Positions 25,717-35,623 of a stretch of 64,000 bases of DNA are shown here, one piece after another (the first letter of the stretch is position 1; each line of letters starts with the position of its first letter). The stretch is from NCBI RefSeq assembly GCF_023073415.1, contig NZ_JADPJL010000065.1:248001-312000 (forward strand), given 5' to 3'. The stretch comes from Bradyrhizobium sp. 190. GTDB lineage: Bacteria; Pseudomonadota; Alphaproteobacteria; Rhizobiales; Xanthobacteraceae. Position numbers and translations under genes: made by a program. The notes under the pieces are model-generated. The model saw only the letters and a program-made list of their open reading frames with translations, was not told where the DNA came from and did not search any database.

Positions 25717-26319
25717 TTAAGTCCGCGTCGGCCGGCGGCGCTTCACGGCGCTGCGCCGTGGCGTTCGGGCCACCCGTGGACGCAGCCGGCTCATCGTCTG
25801 AGGTCGCGGCTTGACTGGCGGCTGCGGGCCGCGCGCCAGTTCCATCAGCATTCGCAGCGCCTCCACGACGGAGCGCTGGCGCACGGTAGTGCGGCCAATT
25901 GCGCCGAAACGGAATTCGCGGTGGAGTATTTTTCCGTCGCGCGACGCCACCGCGAAATGGACCAGGCCGACCGGCTTGCCCGGCGTGGCGCCGCCGGGAC
26001 CGGCGATGCCGGTAATGGACACTGCGAGATCGACGCCAGCTTTCTCCAGGGCGCCGATCGCCATCGCGGTCGCGGTTTCCTTGCTGACCGCGCCGAAGGT
26101 CGTAAGTGTTGAGGCCTTGACGCCGAGCATCGCGCGCTTGGCGTCGTTGGAATAGGTGACGAAACCGCGGTCGATCACGTCTGACGAGCCGGGAATGTCG
26201 GTGAGCGCGCCGGCAACCAGACCGCCCGTGCAGGACTCCGCCGTCGCGATCGTTAGCTTGCGCATCCGGCATAAATCGAGCAGCGAGCGGGAGAGGGCGC
26301 GGGCGTCGCTGCCGCTCAT
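25717..26319 (-). CDS. CinA-family nicotinamide-nucleotide amidohydrolase (PncC)
   Basis: 200 residues. The CinA C-terminal domain is clear: TIATAESCTGGLVAGALTDI with the active-site Ser of AESCTGG, GFVTYSNDAKRAMLGV, and SITGIAGPGGATPGKPVGLV. It deamidates NMN in NAD recycling. After about residue 160 there is a 40-residue tail rich in Arg and Pro (PQTMSRLRPRVARTPRRSA) that is not part of the domain and may bind nucleic acid (inference). One base separates it from the ispDF stop upstream, so it is the last gene of that operon. Confidence 0.93.
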   Translation of the reverse strand: MSGSDARALSRSLLDLCRMRKLTIATAESCTGGLVAGALTDIPGSSDVIDRGFVTYSNDAKRAMLGVKASTLTTFGAVSKETATAMAIGALEKAGVDLAVSITGIAGPGGATPGKPVGLVHFAVASRDGKILHREFRFGAIGRTTVRQRSVVEALRMLMELARGPQPPVKPRPQTMSRLRPRVARTPRRSAVKRRRPTRT

Positions 26320-26320
26320 G

Positions 26321-27502
26321 CTATTCGCCCCAGGGGAGACGGATGGTGGCGCTCGCGGTCGCGGCGATGCCTTCCTCGCGGCCGGTAAAGCCGAGCCGCT
26401 CGCTGGTCGTCGCCTTGACGGCGACGCGCGAGACGTTGAGCCCGGTGATCTCGGCGATACGGGCGCGCATGGTATCGCGCAGCGGCCCGATCTTCGGGCG
26501 CTCGCAGATCATCGTGACTTCGAGATTGGCGATCCGGCCGCCGCGCGCGGTGACGCGGTCGACGGCATATTTGAGGAATTTGTCGGACGCGGCGCCCTTC
26601 CACTGCGGATCGCTCGGCGGAAAGTGCGAACCGATATCGCCGTCCGCCAGCGCGCCGAGGATGGCGTCGACCAGGGCATGCAGGCCGACGTCGCCATCGG
26701 AATGAGCAAGAAAGCCGCGGGTGTGCGGCACGCGCACGCCGCAAAGCATGAGATGATCACCGTCGCCGAAAGCGTGCACGTCGTAGCCGGTGCCGGTCCT
26801 GATGTCGCCGAGCTGGGCGGCGAGCCGGGCTTCCTCGCGGACGAAATCCTCAGGTGTCGTCAGTTTCATGTTTGCAGGATCGCCTTCAAAGGTCGCTACC
26901 GTCAATCCCGCCCATTCGGCGAGCGCCGCATCGTCGGTGAAATCGCTGCGGCCATCGCGCGCGGCACGGCGATGGGCATCGAGAATCACATCGAAGCGAA
27001 ACGCCTGTGGCGTCTGCGCGATTCGCAGCCGTGCGCGTTCAGGCGTCGCCTCGACGTCGCCGGTATCGCTGACCTGCTTGATCGTGTCTGTGACCGGGAT
27101 CGCAGGAACCGCGGCGCCGGTGCGGCCGGCGGCATCGATCGCGCGCGAAATCACCGCAGGCGTTACGAAGGGCCGCGCGGCGTCGTGGATCAGGACGATG
27201 TCGGGCTTCTCGGCGGCCAGCGCCTCGAGGCCGGCATGCACCGATGCCTGACGCGTTGCGCCGCCATTGGTGGGAGGCTGATGGCGCAGTCCCGCGACGG
27301 CTTCATTGAAGATGGCGGTGTCATCCGGATTCACCACCGGCTGCACGGCAAACACGTCCGGATGCCGGCAGAACGCCTCCATGGCGCGGAAGATCACGGT
27401 CTGGCCGCCGATCTCGCGATATTGCTTGGGTCCCCCAGCACCGGCGCGAAGCCCGCGTCCGGCTGCGACGAGGATGGCTGCGGTGCGCTCAGGTCTGGGC
27501 AT
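26321..27502 (-). CDS. ispDF: bifunctional IspD/IspF isoprenoid enzyme
   Basis: 393 residues, a fusion usual in alphaproteobacteria. IspD (about 1-230) has AAILVAAGRGLRAGAGGPKQ and VLIHDAARPFV. IspF (about 235-393) starts IRTGTGYDVHAFGDGDHLML with the metal ligands Asp and His, then GFLAHSDGDVGLHALVDAIL and the KATTSERLGFTGREEGI end. It makes CDP-methylerythritol and, after the IspE step, the cyclic diphosphate of the MEP pathway. It is divergent from the dusB-ntrB-ntrC operon. Confidence 0.98.
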   Translation of the reverse strand: MPRPERTAAILVAAGRGLRAGAGGPKQYREIGGQTVIFRAMEAFCRHPDVFAVQPVVNPDDTAIFNEAVAGLRHQPPTNGGATRQASVHAGLEALAAEKPDIVLIHDAARPFVTPAVISRAIDAAGRTGAAVPAIPVTDTIKQVSDTGDVEATPERARLRIAQTPQAFRFDVILDAHRRAARDGRSDFTDDAALAEWAGLTVATFEGDPANMKLTTPEDFVREEARLAAQLGDIRTGTGYDVHAFGDGDHLMLCGVRVPHTRGFLAHSDGDVGLHALVDAILGALADGDIGSHFPPSDPQWKGAASDKFLKYAVDRVTARGGRIANLEVTMICERPKIGPLRDTMRARIAEITGLNVSRVAVKATTSERLGFTGREEGIAATASATIRLPWGE

Positions 27503-27758
27503 CTGGACTCAAATACGAACGAATCGGGGTTGAGGAGGAGGGGCTCGGGCCGCGCTGGCGCCCAGCCCTTACCATGCCGAATACGGAAAACAGAGTGATT
27601 CCCATCACCTGTGGGGAAAAGCGGTTTTTGTTGCAGTGCACTTGCACAAATGATAGATCTGTCTAAAGTGTAGGCAAGAAGCTTGACTGCCCAAGATTTG
27701 TGCTCACAATATGCCTCGACGGTTGCAATGAAGCCGCCGCCCTAACCATGAGAACGAC

Positions 27759-28793
27759 GTGACCGGCCCGGAAAGTTCACGCTCTAAGCCGTTGAAAATA
27801 GGCGAGATTGCTGCCGCCAACCGGGTTCTCCTGGCGCCGATGTCCGGCGTCACCGATGCTCCCTTTCGACGCCTTGCCGCCACCCTCGGCGCCGGGCTGG
27901 TCGTCTCAGAGATGACCGCCAGCGACGAACTCGTGCACGGCAGGCCGATGTCGCTTCTGCGCTGCGAGAGAGCCGGTGTCGGACCGCATGTCGTCCAGCT
28001 CGCGGGGTGCGAGACGCATTGGATGGCGGAGGGCGCACGGGTTGCGGAAGCGGCCGGCGCCGACATCATCGATATCAACATGGGCTGTCCGGCACGTCAT
28101 GTCACCGGCGGCCAATCCGGCTCGGCGCTGATGCGTGATCTCGATCATGCGCTCAAGCTGATCGAAGCGACGATCGCAGCGGTGAAAGTGCCGGTGACGC
28201 TGAAGATGCGGCTCGGCTGGGACGATCGCTCGCTCAACGCGCCCGAACTCGCGCGCCGCGCAGAACAGGCCGGCGTGCAGATGATTACCGTGCACGGGCG
28301 CACGCGTTGCCAGTTCTACAAGGGCGCGGCCGATTGGACCGCCGTGCGCGCGGTCAGGGACGCGGTTTCCGTGCCTCTCGTCGTCAATGGCGACATCACT
28401 TCATTCGAGAAGGCGGTCCAGGCGCTGGAAGTGTCGGGGGCGGACGCGGTGATGATTGGGCGCGGTGCGCAAGGTCAGCCCTGGCTACCAGGGCAGATCG
28501 GCCGCCGGCTCGAAACCGGACAGGCGGAGACTGCACCGTCGCTGGCCGAACAACTCGCACATGTGCGCGCCCTCTACGACGAAGTCTGCAGCCATTACGG
28601 GCTGCGTATCGGGCTCAAGCACGCGCGCAAGCATCTCGGCTGGGCCCTGGAGATCGCGGGCCAATGCAGCCGCGCGCCGGCCGAGACGCTGAAGGGCTGG
28701 CGACAAAAGATCCTGACGTCGGAGGATCCGCACCGCGTGCACCGATCGTTGCAGGACGCGTACGACGATTTCGCATGGAGTGCTGCCGCATGA
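27759..28793 (+). CDS. dusB: tRNA-dihydrouridine synthase (DusB type)
   Basis: 344 residues with a GTG start. The FMN barrel begins NRVLLAPMSGVTDAPFR. The catalytic Cys is C110 in INMGCPARHVTGGQSGSALM, and the phosphate-binding end is NGDITSFEKAVQALE, GADAVMIGRGAQG. It reduces uridine in tRNA. In enteric bacteria dusB heads the fis operon; here, as in other Rhizobiales, its stop overlaps the ntrB start (ATGA), so nitrogen control and tRNA modification share one transcript. Confidence 0.97.
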   Translation: MTGPESSRSKPLKIGEIAAANRVLLAPMSGVTDAPFRRLAATLGAGLVVSEMTASDELVHGRPMSLLRCERAGVGPHVVQLAGCETHWMAEGARVAEAAGADIIDINMGCPARHVTGGQSGSALMRDLDHALKLIEATIAAVKVPVTLKMRLGWDDRSLNAPELARRAEQAGVQMITVHGRTRCQFYKGAADWTAVRAVRDAVSVPLVVNGDITSFEKAVQALEVSGADAVMIGRGAQGQPWLPGQIGRRLETGQAETAPSLAEQLAHVRALYDEVCSHYGLRIGLKHARKHLGWALEIAGQCSRAPAETLKGWRQKILTSEDPHRVHRSLQDAYDDFAWSAAA

Positions 28794-29965
28794 CGTCAGC
28801 CGCAGAACATCGCCGACCGCTGCCCGCCGACAGCGAGGCCATCCTCAACGCGCTGCCCAATCCGGTGCTGCTGGTGGCGCCCGACGGCCGCATCGTCGAC
28901 GCCAACATCGCCGCCGAATCGTTCTTCGAGATTTCGACGCAATTCCTGCGCCGGCAGTCCCTGAAGGAGCTGGTGCCGTTCGGCAGTCCGCTGCTGGCGC
29001 TGATCGACCAGGTGCGCGCGAGCGCCTCGCCGGTCAACGAATACAAGGTCGATCTCGGCACGCCCCGCATCGGCGGCGACCGCCAGGTCGATCTGCACGT
29101 CGCCCCGCTCACCGAACGGCCCGGCCACATCGTCGTGATGCTGCAGGAGCGCACCATCGCCGACAAGATGGACCGGCAACTGACGCACCGAAGCGCGGCG
29201 CGTTCGGTGATCGCGCTGGCCGCGATGCTGGCGCATGAAATCAAGAACCCGCTGTCCGGCATCCGCGGCGCGGCGCAATTGCTGGAGCAGGCGGCCTCAT
29301 CCGAAGACCGCATGCTGACTCGGCTGATCTGCGACGAGGCCGACCGCATCGTCACGCTGGTCGACCGCATGGAAGTGTTCGGCGACGACCGTCCGGTGGC
29401 GCGCGGACCGGTCAACATCCATTCCGTGCTCGACCACGTCAAACGGCTGGCGCAGTCCGGCTTCGCCCGCAACATCCGCTTCGTCGAGGAATACGATCCG
29501 TCATTGCCGCCGGTGCTGGCCAACCAGGATCAGCTCATTCAGGTGTTCCTCAATCTCGTGAAGAACGCCGCCGAAGCGGTCGCCGATTTAGGCAGCGACG
29601 CGGAAATCCAGCTCACCACCGCCTTCCGTCCCGGCGTTCGCCTGTCGGTGCCGGGCAAGAAATCGCGGGTGTCGCTGCCGCTGGAATTTTGCGTCAAGGA
29701 CAACGGCTCCGGCGTGCCGGAAGACCTGTTGCCGAACCTGTTCGATCCCTTCGTGACGACGAAACAAACCGGCAGCGGGCTCGGTCTCGCGCTGGTTGCC
29801 AAGATCGTCGGCGATCACGGCGGCATCATCGAATGCGAATCGCAGCCGCGGAAGACCACCTTCCGCGTGCTGATGCCGATGTTCAGTCCCACCAAACAGT
29901 TCGACCAAAGCAACCGCGACGGCGTTCCGGGTACGCTGCCGCCTGCCTCACAGGACGCAAGATGA
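28790..29965 (+). CDS. ntrB: nitrogen regulation sensor kinase/phosphatase NtrB
   Basis: 391 residues from the ATG overlapping the dusB stop. A PAS-like domain (about 15-120) precedes the HisKA helix with the phospho-His H149 (LAHEIKNPLSG), the N box (QVFLNLVKNAAEAV), G1 (DNGSGVP) and G2 (GSGLGLAL). There is no membrane segment, so the kinase is cytosolic; PII proteins control NtrB in relatives. Under nitrogen limitation it phosphorylates NtrC. The same frame is open for 480 bases upstream inside dusB, but that is a shadow. Confidence 0.97.
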   Translation: MTSAAEHRRPLPADSEAILNALPNPVLLVAPDGRIVDANIAAESFFEISTQFLRRQSLKELVPFGSPLLALIDQVRASASPVNEYKVDLGTPRIGGDRQVDLHVAPLTERPGHIVVMLQERTIADKMDRQLTHRSAARSVIALAAMLAHEIKNPLSGIRGAAQLLEQAASSEDRMLTRLICDEADRIVTLVDRMEVFGDDRPVARGPVNIHSVLDHVKRLAQSGFARNIRFVEEYDPSLPPVLANQDQLIQVFLNLVKNAAEAVADLGSDAEIQLTTAFRPGVRLSVPGKKSRVSLPLEFCVKDNGSGVPEDLLPNLFDPFVTTKQTGSGLGLALVAKIVGDHGGIIECESQPRKTTFRVLMPMFSPTKQFDQSNRDGVPGTLPPASQDAR

Positions 29966-29974
29966 GGAATAATT

Positions 29975-31417
29975 ATGCCCGCAGGTAGCATTCTCGTTGC
30001 CGATGACGACACCGCCATCCGCACGGTTCTGAACCAGGCGCTTTCGCGCGCCGGATATGAAGTTCGCCTGACGGGGAACGCCGCGACGCTGTGGCGTTGG
30101 GTCAGCCAGGGCGAGGGCGATCTCGTCATCACCGACGTGGTGATGCCGGACGAGAACGCGTTCGACCTCTTGCCGCGCATCAAGAAGATGCGGCCGAACC
30201 TGCCCGTCATCGTCATGAGCGCGCAAAATACCTTCATGACGGCGATCCGGGCCTCGGAACGCGGGGCCTATGAATATCTGCCGAAACCGTTCGACCTGAA
30301 GGAGCTCATCACCATCGTCGGCCGCGCGCTGGCCGAGCCGAAGGAGCGGGTGGCAAGTTCAGCCGACGATTCCGAATTCGATTCGATTCCCCTGGTCGGA
30401 CGCTCGCCGGCGATGCAGGAGATCTACCGGGTGCTGGCGCGGCTGATGCAGACCGACCTCACGGTGATGATCTCCGGCGAGTCCGGCACCGGCAAGGAAC
30501 TGGTCGCCCGCGCGCTGCATGACTACGGCAAGCGCCGCAATGGCCCGTTCGTCGCCGTCAACATGGCGGCGATCCCGCGTGACCTCATCGAGTCCGAGTT
30601 GTTCGGCCATGAGCGCGGCGCGTTCACCGGCGCCAATACCCGCGCTTCCGGCCGGTTCGAGCAGGCCGAAGGCGGGACGCTGTTCCTCGACGAAATCGGC
30701 GACATGCCGATGGAAGCGCAGACGCGGTTGCTACGCGTGCTGCAGCAGGGCGAATACACCACCGTCGGCGGGCGCACCCCGATCAAGACCGACGTTCGGA
30801 TCGTGGCGGCCAGCAACAAGGATTTGCGCATCCTGATCCAGCAGGGCTTGTTCCGGGAAGATTTGTTCTTCCGCCTGAACGTCGTGCCGCTGCGCCTGCC
30901 TCCATTGCGGGAGCGGATCGAGGATCTGCCCGATCTCATCAGGCATTTCTTCTCGCTCGCCGAAAAGGACGGCCTGCCGCCGAAGAAGCTCGACACGCTG
31001 GCACTGGAGCGGCTCAAGCAGCACCGCTGGCCCGGCAACGTGCGCGAACTCGAGAACCTCGCGCGCCGGCTGGCGGCGCTTTACCCGCAGGACGTCATTA
31101 CGGCCTCGGTCATCGACGGCGAGCTGGCGCCGCCGGCGGTCACCTCGGGCGGCAACGCCCCGATGGGCGTGGAAAATCTGGGGGGCGCGGTCGAAGCCTA
31201 CCTGTCCTCGCACTTCTCCGGCTTCCCGAACGGCGTGCCGCCGCCGGGCCTCTACCACCGCATCCTCAAGGAGATCGAGGTGCCGCTGCTCACCGCGGCG
31301 CTGGCGGCCACGCGCGGCAACCAGATCCGGGCAGCCGACCTGCTCGGCCTCAACCGCAACACGCTGCGGAAGAAGATCAGGGACCTCGACATTCAGGTCT
31401 ACCGGAGCGGCGGCTAG
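29975..31417 (+). CDS. ntrC: nitrogen regulator NtrC, sigma-54 activator
   Basis: 480 residues. The receiver domain has phospho-acceptor D54 (VITDVVMPDE). The AAA+ domain has Walker A GESGTGKE (168-175) and the sigma-54-contacting loop GAFTGA (215-220). The C-terminal Fis-type helix-turn-helix is NQIRAADLLGLNRNTLRKKI. It activates nitrogen assimilation genes from RpoN promoters when phosphorylated. It starts nine bases after ntrB and is in the same operon. Confidence 0.98.
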   Translation: MPAGSILVADDDTAIRTVLNQALSRAGYEVRLTGNAATLWRWVSQGEGDLVITDVVMPDENAFDLLPRIKKMRPNLPVIVMSAQNTFMTAIRASERGAYEYLPKPFDLKELITIVGRALAEPKERVASSADDSEFDSIPLVGRSPAMQEIYRVLARLMQTDLTVMISGESGTGKELVARALHDYGKRRNGPFVAVNMAAIPRDLIESELFGHERGAFTGANTRASGRFEQAEGGTLFLDEIGDMPMEAQTRLLRVLQQGEYTTVGGRTPIKTDVRIVAASNKDLRILIQQGLFREDLFFRLNVVPLRLPPLRERIEDLPDLIRHFFSLAEKDGLPPKKLDTLALERLKQHRWPGNVRELENLARRLAALYPQDVITASVIDGELAPPAVTSGGNAPMGVENLGGAVEAYLSSHFSGFPNGVPPPGLYHRILKEIEVPLLTAALAATRGNQIRAADLLGLNRNTLRKKIRDLDIQVYRSGG

Positions 31418-31585
31418 GGATTGCGCTGGCCTCTTTCCGCAATAAAGACGGGTGGTGCGACTGGGGGATCGATCGCTTTAGCGGTCGGATGGCCGCGGAA
31501 TTGTCGTAATTCGGCAACATTGTGATATGAATGCATCAGTCCGCGACAGGCGGGCCCAAGCCCTTTCAAATCACCGATTGCCGGA

Positions 31586-33931
31586 ATGACCAGCGCAGAA
31601 ACGACCTCGGCATCACCATTCGACCCGTCGCATACCGAATCCACAGGGGGAATCCTGCGGAAGTGGGTGGCACCGTTTGCGGTCGGGATCGCGCTGCTAT
31701 CGGCGTTCCTGACCTTCGTGGTGCTCAGCGGCCTGACGCCGATCGAGCCCACCCGCCACGTCGTCTATTCATTCCTGCTGATCAACGCGGCGACCATCCT
31801 GCTGCTGGTCGGGATCGTCGTTCGCGAGGTCTGGCTGGTGATTCAGGCCCGGCGTCGGGGCAAGGCGGCGGCGCGGCTGCATGTCCAGATTGTCAGCCTG
31901 TTCTCTATCATCGCCGTATTGCCGGCGGTGCTGGTGGCGGTCGTCGCCAACGTGACCATCGATCGCGGCCTCGACCGGCTGTTCTCGGGGCCGACGCGCG
32001 AGGTGATGCAGAACTCGCTGAGCGTTGCCCGCGCTTACATGCAGGAGCATGCGAGGCTTATCCGCGGCGACATCCTGGGCATGGCCAACGATATTGCCCA
32101 AGCCCGGCCATTGTTCGACCAGGACCGCCGGTCGTTTCTGGAACTGCTGACCGCAAATGCGGCCGCGCGAAACCTGCCAGCAGCAATGCTGGTCGACAAG
32201 GATGGCAACATCCTGGTGACGGCGAAGACCGGCATCCAGCAGGAGTTCTCGACGCCGCCAAAGGATTTTCTCAGCAACGTCAATGAAGAAGAGCCGCAGA
32301 TCGTGGTCTTCCCCGAGGCCAATTATGTGGCAGCGGTGATCCGGTTGCGCGCCTTCGACGATACCTTCCTTTACGTCGCGCGCCTGCTCGATCCGCGCGT
32401 GATCAGCCAGCTCAAGCAGACCGAGGCCAGCGTCGCCGAATACGCCGCCATCGAAGCCCGCCGGCTCGGCATTCAGGTCGCCTTCGCCCTGATGTTTGCG
32501 GTGATCGCGCTGACCATTCTGATGGCGTCGGTGTTGATAGGGTTGAATTTCGCCAACTGGCTGGTGGCCCCGATCCGAAATTTGATGAGCGCGGCCAATA
32601 TCGTTTCGACCGGCGATCTGCATGTCCAGGTGCCGGTCCACAAATCCGAAGGCGACCTCGCGCAGCTCGGCGAGACCTTCAACAAGATGACGGCTGAATT
32701 GCGCACCCAGCGCGACGAACTGGTCAGCGCTTCGGACCTGATCGACAGCCGCCGCCGCTTCATCGAGGCGGTATTGTCCTCGGCCAGCGCCGGCATCATC
32801 GGCGTCGACGCCTCGGGCAGCGTCGGCATCCTGAACCGCTCGGCCGAAAAACTCATCGGCCATGCCGAATCCGAGACGCTGGACCATCCGCTGTCGGACG
32901 TGCTGCCCGAGCTCGACGACATGATGAAGACCGCGCGCGAGGGCACGCAGCGGCTGGTGCAGGGTCAGATCACGATTACGCGCGACAGCCATGAGCGCAA
33001 CCTGTCAGTCCGCGTCAGTGCCGAGCAGACCAGCCAGTCGCGCGACAGCTACATCATCACGCTCGACGACATCACGGAGCTCGTCTCAGCGCAGCGGACA
33101 TCGGCATGGGGCGACGTCGCGCGCCGCATCGCCCACGAAATCAAGAACCCGCTGACGCCGATCCAGCTTTCGGCCGAGCGCATCCGCCGTAAATTCGGCA
33201 AGGTCATCATCGAAGACAAGGGCATCTTCGAACAGTGCACCGACACCATCGTGCGGCAGGTCGACGACATCAGGCGGATGGTTGATGAATTCTCTCGCTT
33301 CGCGCGGATGCCAAAGCCGGTCATGGAGGGCGAGGACGTTGCCGATACCGTGCGGCAGGCGGTATTCCTGATGAAGGTTGGGCATCCTGATCTCAATATC
33401 GAGGCCGATATCAAGCAGGATCCGATGCGCGCGCAGTTCGACCGCCGGCTGATTTCGCAGGCGCTGACCAACATCATCAAGAACGCGACGGAGGCGATCG
33501 AGCAGGTGCCGCCGGAAGAACTCGGCAAGGGACGTATCGATGTCGTTGCCGCGCGCGAAAACGACGACATCGTGATCGACGTGATCGACAATGGTATCGG
33601 CCTGCCGAAGGTGAGCCGCGCGCGGTTGCTGGAGCCTTATGTGACGACGCGCCAGAAGGGCACCGGGCTCGGGCTCGCCATCGTCGGCCGCGTGCTGGAA
33701 GACCATGGCGGCCGCATCGAACTCAAGGATGCCTCCGATTTCCGGCCCGGGCAGCGCGGAGCCTGGATGCGGCTGCGGTTCGCCGTGTCAGGCCATGCGC
33801 CGAAGACGGAAGCGAAGCAGCCGGAAGCAAACCAGCAGGGCAATGAAACAAATGCGCCGTCAGGCGAAACCAATGAGGCGGCATCCGCGACCAATGATGA
33901 AGCAAAAACCGAAGCGGCAACAGGCAACTGA
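31586..33931 (+). CDS. ntrY: membrane sensor kinase NtrY
   Basis: 781 residues. Membrane helices near residues 30-55, 65-90, 105-130 and 290-320 frame a periplasmic region. HAMP follows (NWLVAPIRNLMSAANIVSTG), then PAS, HisKA with H517 (IAHEIKNPLTP), and an ATPase domain with NIIKNATEAIEQV and GTGLGLAIVGRVLEDHGG. The last 45 residues are a Glu/Asn/Thr/Ala-rich tail. It senses an extracytoplasmic or redox cue and phosphorylates NtrX. The gene lies 168 bases after ntrC. Confidence 0.97.
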   Translation: MTSAETTSASPFDPSHTESTGGILRKWVAPFAVGIALLSAFLTFVVLSGLTPIEPTRHVVYSFLLINAATILLLVGIVVREVWLVIQARRRGKAAARLHVQIVSLFSIIAVLPAVLVAVVANVTIDRGLDRLFSGPTREVMQNSLSVARAYMQEHARLIRGDILGMANDIAQARPLFDQDRRSFLELLTANAAARNLPAAMLVDKDGNILVTAKTGIQQEFSTPPKDFLSNVNEEEPQIVVFPEANYVAAVIRLRAFDDTFLYVARLLDPRVISQLKQTEASVAEYAAIEARRLGIQVAFALMFAVIALTILMASVLIGLNFANWLVAPIRNLMSAANIVSTGDLHVQVPVHKSEGDLAQLGETFNKMTAELRTQRDELVSASDLIDSRRRFIEAVLSSASAGIIGVDASGSVGILNRSAEKLIGHAESETLDHPLSDVLPELDDMMKTAREGTQRLVQGQITITRDSHERNLSVRVSAEQTSQSRDSYIITLDDITELVSAQRTSAWGDVARRIAHEIKNPLTPIQLSAERIRRKFGKVIIEDKGIFEQCTDTIVRQVDDIRRMVDEFSRFARMPKPVMEGEDVADTVRQAVFLMKVGHPDLNIEADIKQDPMRAQFDRRLISQALTNIIKNATEAIEQVPPEELGKGRIDVVAARENDDIVIDVIDNGIGLPKVSRARLLEPYVTTRQKGTGLGLAIVGRVLEDHGGRIELKDASDFRPGQRGAWMRLRFAVSGHAPKTEAKQPEANQQGNETNAPSGETNEAASATNDEAKTEAATGN

Positions 33932-33948
33932 CAAGACAGGTGTAACCC

Positions 33949-35319
33949 ATGGCCAGTGACATTCTGATTGTCGATGACGAAGCCGATATTCGCGACCTCG
34001 TTGCGGGCATCCTGGACGACGAGGGTTTCAGTACCCGGACCGCGCGCGACAGCGATTCCGCCCTTGGCGAGATTGCCAACCGCCGTCCGCATCTGGTGTT
34101 TCTCGACATCTGGCTGCAGGGCTCCAAGCTCGACGGCCTGCAACTGCTTGAGCAGATCAAGAAGGATCACGCCGACGTCCCCGTCGTGATGATCTCCGGC
34201 CACGGCAACATCGAGACCGCGGTCGCGGCCATCAAGCGTGGCGCCTATGACTTCATCGAAAAGCCGTTCAAGTCCGACCGGCTGATCCTGGTGGCGACGC
34301 GGGCGCTGGAAACCTCGCGGCTCAAGCGCGAGGTGAAGGAACTCAAGCAACTGGCTCCCACCGCGAGCGTACTCACCGGCCGCTCCGCCTGCATGAACCA
34401 GTTGCGCCAGACCATCGACCGGGCGGCCAAGGCCAACAGCCGCATCCTGATCGTCGGCCCCTCCGGTTCGGGCAAGGAACTGGCCGCACGCACGCTGCAC
34501 AATGCATCGAGCCGTTCAGAAGGACCGTTCGTCGTCATCAACGCCGCCGCGATCACGCCGGAGCGGATGGAAGTCGAATTGTTCGGCATCGAGCAGTCGA
34601 ACGGCGAGCAGGCGCGCAAGCCGGGCGCGCTGGAAGAGGCCCACGGCGGCACACTGTTCATCGACGAAATCGCCGACATGCCGCGCGAGACCCAGAACAA
34701 GATCCTGCGCGTGCTGGTCGATCAGACCTTTCAGCGCTCCGGCGGCACCGCCAAGATTCATGTCGATGTTCGCATCATCTCCTCGACGGCGCGCAATCTG
34801 GAGGAAGAGATCGCGGAAGGGCGGTTCCGCGAGGATCTCTACCACCGGCTGTCGGTGGTGCCGATCCGCGTCCCCCCGCTGTCGGAGCGGCGCGAGGACA
34901 TCCCCGAACTGATCGACTATTTCATGGACCAGATATCGGCGGCGACGGGTTTGCCGAAGCGGCAGATCGGCCAGGACGCAATGGCGGTATTGCAGTCGCA
35001 TGTCTGGCCCGGCAACGTCCGCCAGCTCCGCAACAATGTGGAGCGCGTCATGATTTTGGCGGGCGGCGGTCCTGAAGCGATCATCACCGCCGACATGCTG
35101 CCGCAGGATGTGGGTTCGATGGTGCCGGCGATGCCGACCAGCAACAATGGCGAGCACATCATGGGACTGCCGCTGCGCGAGGCGCGAGAAGTGTTCGAGC
35201 GTGATTACCTGATCGCGCAGATCAGTCGCTTCTCGGGCAACATTTCGCGCACGGCCGAATTCGTCGGCATGGAGCGTTCGGCGCTACACCGCAAGCTCAA
35301 GGCGCTTGGGGTCGGCTGA
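33949..35319 (+). CDS. ntrX: response regulator NtrX
   Basis: 456 residues. The receiver has D53 (VFLDIWLQGS). The AAA+ domain has Walker A GPSGSGKE (170-177) and GTLFIDEIADMPRETQNKIL, but the region where GAFTGA should stand reads GIEQSNGEQARKPGALEEA. It therefore lacks the sigma-54 loop, as known for NtrX of other alphaproteobacteria, and probably does not activate RpoN. The Fis-type helix-turn-helix is at the end (NISRTAEFVGMERSALHRKL). It is 17 bases after ntrY and regulates respiratory and nitrogen genes in relatives. Confidence 0.97.
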   Translation: MASDILIVDDEADIRDLVAGILDDEGFSTRTARDSDSALGEIANRRPHLVFLDIWLQGSKLDGLQLLEQIKKDHADVPVVMISGHGNIETAVAAIKRGAYDFIEKPFKSDRLILVATRALETSRLKREVKELKQLAPTASVLTGRSACMNQLRQTIDRAAKANSRILIVGPSGSGKELAARTLHNASSRSEGPFVVINAAAITPERMEVELFGIEQSNGEQARKPGALEEAHGGTLFIDEIADMPRETQNKILRVLVDQTFQRSGGTAKIHVDVRIISSTARNLEEEIAEGRFREDLYHRLSVVPIRVPPLSERREDIPELIDYFMDQISAATGLPKRQIGQDAMAVLQSHVWPGNVRQLRNNVERVMILAGGGPEAIITADMLPQDVGSMVPAMPTSNNGEHIMGLPLREAREVFERDYLIAQISRFSGNISRTAEFVGMERSALHRKLKALGVG

Positions 35320-35623
35320 GGCCTTGAGTGAATCGCCTGTTCGCTACGTGCCGGACTCTGCGGCTCATCTCGCTCGCTCCGAGCCGATCCATGCATTTGC
35401 TTTGGAATATTTATCTCTTTCCGCACTTTTATGGAGAATGGCCACTGGGTTCCTGCTAGGCGGAACGCGAACCGGCTTGCCTTAAAACCGCGCGTGCCCT
35501 CTAATCGTCCTGCCGAGCCGACCGGAGGGGGATCTCAGGGGAAGCCGGCGAGTCGGGGCAGGCTCCGTGAGAGAGCAACAACCGGCTTAACAAAAAGAAG
35601 CACGAGACGGCGGGACAAAAACA
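35320..35623. other. 304-base gap, hfq leader and promoter region
   Basis: No convincing gene. An AT-richer stretch at about 35395-35440 is a possible promoter region for hfq. I found no good sigma-54 or hairpin motif. Confidence 0.4.

Noticed and set aside
28307..28789. In-frame extension of ntrB upstream
   Set aside because: It overlaps dusB in another frame, and the ATG at 28790 gives a normal NtrB with stop/start coupling.
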